A stretch of DNA of 8,602 nt from Clostridia bacterium (GTDB taxonomy: Bacteria; Bacillota; Clostridia; Oscillospirales; CAG-382): NCBI GenBank assembly GCA_017646185.1, contig JAGCNA010000028.1:1-8602 (forward strand). The letters run 5' to 3'. Both the position numbers and the translations under genes were made by a program. The notes under the pieces are model-generated. The model ran no database searches, was not told where the DNA came from, and saw only the letters and a list, made by a program, of their open reading frames with translations. This document shows positions 6,850-8,602 of this stretch, one piece after another (the first letter of the stretch is position 1; every line of letters starts with the position of its first letter).

Positions 6850-8017
6850 TCCCCGCCGAGTGGCTTTGGATATATTGTACCGTATATCTTCTTCGGGAGC
6901 ATACGGCAATATAGGTTTGCTTTCTGCCGATTTAAGCGGTGCCGACCGTGGATTGTGCACCGAGCTTATAAAAGGCGTAACGGAGCGAAAGCGCACTCTT
7001 GATCATATTATTTCCCGCTACGTAAACAAAACGCCGGATGCAAAGATAACCGAGCTTTTGCGTATGGGTGTATACCAGATAATCTTTCTTTCCCGTGTAC
7101 CCGACCACGCCGTGTGCGATGAATCGGTAAAAACCGCAAAGCAGATAAACCGTTCCTTTGCAGGGTTTGTAAATGCGGTGCTTCGCAGCGTTTGCAGGGA
7201 AAAGGAGAGTATTATAAATTCCCTTTCATCCCTTCCCGAACCGGTGTATTATTCGGTTTCCGAAAGTATATTTGAGCTTATCAAAGAGCAGTACCCCGCA
7301 GAATACAAAAATATATTGGAAGCGTTTTACGAAAAACGCCCCGTGTCCGTAAGAGCAAACACCCTTAAAGAAACCCCCTATGTGGACGGAGTAAACGAGC
7401 ATACGGATATGGGAGATATCGAAAAAGGGTTGTTTTTCGTGCAGGGGCTTTCCTCCCAGCAAGCGGTAAAGACACTTAACGCCCAAGCGGGAATGACAGT
7501 TGTAGACCTTTGCGCCTGCCCCGGCGGAAAAAGCTTCGGCGCCGCAATAGATATGCAAAACAGAGGCAGAATAATATCCTCGGACCTGCATAAAAACAAG
7601 CTTTCCCTTATAACCAAGGGGGCGGAAAAGCTGGGAATAACCATTATAGAAACCCTGGAACGGGACGCCCGTGTTACCGACGAAAGCCTTATAGGAACGG
7701 CGGACAGAGTTATATGCGATGTCCCCTGCTCGGGACTGGGAGTTATAGGTACAAAGCCGGAGATCCGCTATAAAAACGCCGCGGATTTTGAGGGGCTGTA
7801 CCCCACTCAGGAAAAAATTCTGGAAAACGCGCTCCTTTATCTTAAAAAAGGAGGCAGGGCGGTGTATTCCACCTGCACGATAAACAAGCGTGAAAACGGG
7901 GATATAACCGAAAAAGTATTAAAAAACAAAGAAGGATACCGTTTGGTATCTCAGAAAACCATTTTCCCCGGAAACGGGTACGATGGATTTTATATAGCTG
8001 TAATTGAAAGAGATTAA
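6842..8017 (+). CDS. rsmB: 16S rRNA (cytosine-967-C5)-methyltransferase
   Basis: RsmB (Sun/Fmu) methylates C967 of 16S rRNA using S-adenosylmethionine. The 391 residues comprise a NusB-like RNA-binding domain (about 1-125, with RRVALDILYRI at 5-15 and 'FAGFVNAVLRSVCREKE' at 106-122). A Rossmann-type methyltransferase domain follows. The SAM-binding motif is VDLCACPGGK (221-230), an Ala-to-Cys variant of the common CAAPGGK. DVPCSGLG (293-300) and STCTINKREN (343-352) carry the two cysteines expected of this family (Cys296 and Cys345), one the nucleophile and one needed for product release. The protein ends with DGFYIAVIERD. The start at ATG 6842 lies inside fmt (eight-base overlap) and fits the family's N-terminus. 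The methyltransferase family also includes RsmF/NSUN types; the N-terminal NusB-like domain and the fmt neighbour favour RsmB. Confidence 0.95.
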   Translation: MSDPRRVALDILYRISSSGAYGNIGLLSADLSGADRGLCTELIKGVTERKRTLDHIISRYVNKTPDAKITELLRMGVYQIIFLSRVPDHAVCDESVKTAKQINRSFAGFVNAVLRSVCREKESIINSLSSLPEPVYYSVSESIFELIKEQYPAEYKNILEAFYEKRPVSVRANTLKETPYVDGVNEHTDMGDIEKGLFFVQGLSSQQAVKTLNAQAGMTVVDLCACPGGKSFGAAIDMQNRGRIISSDLHKNKLSLITKGAEKLGITIIETLERDARVTDESLIGTADRVICDVPCSGLGVIGTKPEIRYKNAADFEGLYPTQEKILENALLYLKKGGRAVYSTCTINKRENGDITEKVLKNKEGYRLVSQKTIFPGNGYDGFYIAVIERD

Positions 8018-8020
8018 AAA

Positions 8021-8602
8021 ATGACCGACCTTAAAAGTATGCTCCCAAAGGATATAGAGGAATATCTTGTAAATATCGGCGAAAAGCCTTTTCGTGCCAA
8101 GCAGATATTCCGTTGGATATCCGCTGGGGAAACGGATATAGATAATATGACAGACCTTTCCGTATCCCTTCGGGAAAAGTTAAAAGGGGAGTGTACGGTA
8201 ACAAGGGCGAAGATCGTTTCGAAACTGGTGTCGAAAATTGACGGCACGGTAAAATATCTTTTCGAACTTGCCGACGGAGAGAAGATAGAAACCGTATTTA
8301 TGCGTTATAAATACGGAAACACCGTCTGCATATCCACTCAGGCAGGCTGCAGAATGGGCTGTACCTTTTGCGCTTCCCATATAAACGGCTTCCGCAGACA
8401 TCTTACCCCCGGTGAGATGCTGGAGCAGGTAATGGCGGCTATGCGTGATACGGGGGAAAAGGTAAAGGGCATAGTGCTTATGGGCATTGGCGAGCCCTTG
8501 GATAATTACCATAACGTTTTGCAGTTTTTGCGTCTTGTCCACCATCCGGATGGGCTCAATATCTCTCACAGACATATCTCTCTTTCCACCTGCGGGTTGG
8601 TA
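8021..8602 (+). CDS. rlmN: Dual-specificity RNA methyltransferase RlmN, 3' end missing
   Basis: RlmN is a radical-SAM enzyme that makes 2-methyladenosine at A2503 of 23S rRNA and at A37 of certain tRNAs. The frame is open from ATG 8021 to the last base (194 codons), so the gene continues beyond the window. It shows the N-terminal helical part 'GEKPFRAKQIFRWI' (20-33) and the 4Fe-4S motif CRMGCTFC (110-117, cysteines 110, 114 and 117). The GEP motif is in LMGIGEPLDNYHNV, and STCGLV is at the very end. The second catalytic cysteine near the C-terminus of the full protein lies outside. The stretch after the cluster reads ASHINGFRRHLTPGEM, where many relatives have a Gly-rich 'GGxxRNLT'-like segment. 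Only three bases separate it from the rsmB stop, and the upstream purine run is a weak ribosome binding site. Cfr is an alternative radical-SAM relative, but this genomic position is the RlmN one. Confidence 0.94.
   Translation, partial: MTDLKSMLPKDIEEYLVNIGEKPFRAKQIFRWISAGETDIDNMTDLSVSLREKLKGECTVTRAKIVSKLVSKIDGTVKYLFELADGEKIETVFMRYKYGNTVCISTQAGCRMGCTFCASHINGFRRHLTPGEMLEQVMAAMRDTGEKVKGIVLMGIGEPLDNYHNVLQFLRLVHHPDGLNISHRHISLSTCGLV

Noticed and set aside
7500..7530. Cys instead of Ala in the RsmB SAM motif (CACPGGK)
   Set aside because: The glycine-rich loop and both catalytic cysteines are intact; I judge it ordinary variation in the family.

Overview
The window is a single, tightly packed plus-strand gene cluster of ten genes. 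The first and last genes run off the edges. Gene order and protein motifs point to a Gram-positive anaerobe of the class Clostridia, possibly an Oscillospiraceae/Ruminococcaceae-type gut bacterium. This taxonomic call is an inference from the yicC-remA-gmk-rpoZ-priA-def-fmt-rsmB-rlmN synteny, the presence of a RemA (DUF370) protein, and the J-domain protein with a cysteine-rich tail. No taxonomic marker gene is present.

Layout: (1) 1-501, the C-terminal part of a J-domain protein with a Gly/Ser linker, a TPR-like helical segment and a seven-cysteine tail. (2) 498-1007, a multi-pass membrane protein of unknown function, overlapping gene 1 by ATGA. (3) 1004-1882, yicC (endoribonuclease family). 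(4) 1893-2120, a divergent RemA-type regulator. (5) 2120-2737, gmk. (6) 2748-2996, rpoZ. (7) 2999-5449, priA. (8) 5462-5926, def. (9) 5926-6849, fmt. (10) 6842-8017, rsmB. (11) 8021-8602, the 5' part of rlmN. Counting both edge fragments there are eleven coding regions.

No intergenic gap exceeds 12 bases, and most junctions are stop/start overlaps (ATGA, TAATG, TGATG) or gaps of a few bases. The whole block therefore looks like one transcription and translation unit. No promoter, terminator, RNA gene, mobile element or CRISPR array is visible. The genes join nucleotide supply (gmk), transcription (rpoZ, remA), RNA turnover (yicC), replication restart (priA), N-formyl-methionine handling (fmt adds the formyl group, def removes it) and rRNA methylation (rsmB, rlmN). 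This is the housekeeping cluster known from Bacillus subtilis, but the coaBC gene that lies between rpoZ and priA there is absent here.

I found no obviously new system. The points most worth a second look are a cysteine where Fmt normally has its catalytic asparagine, a divergent RemA with Lys-Lys in place of the Arg-Arg pair, and the uncharacterised J-protein/membrane-protein pair at the head of the cluster.
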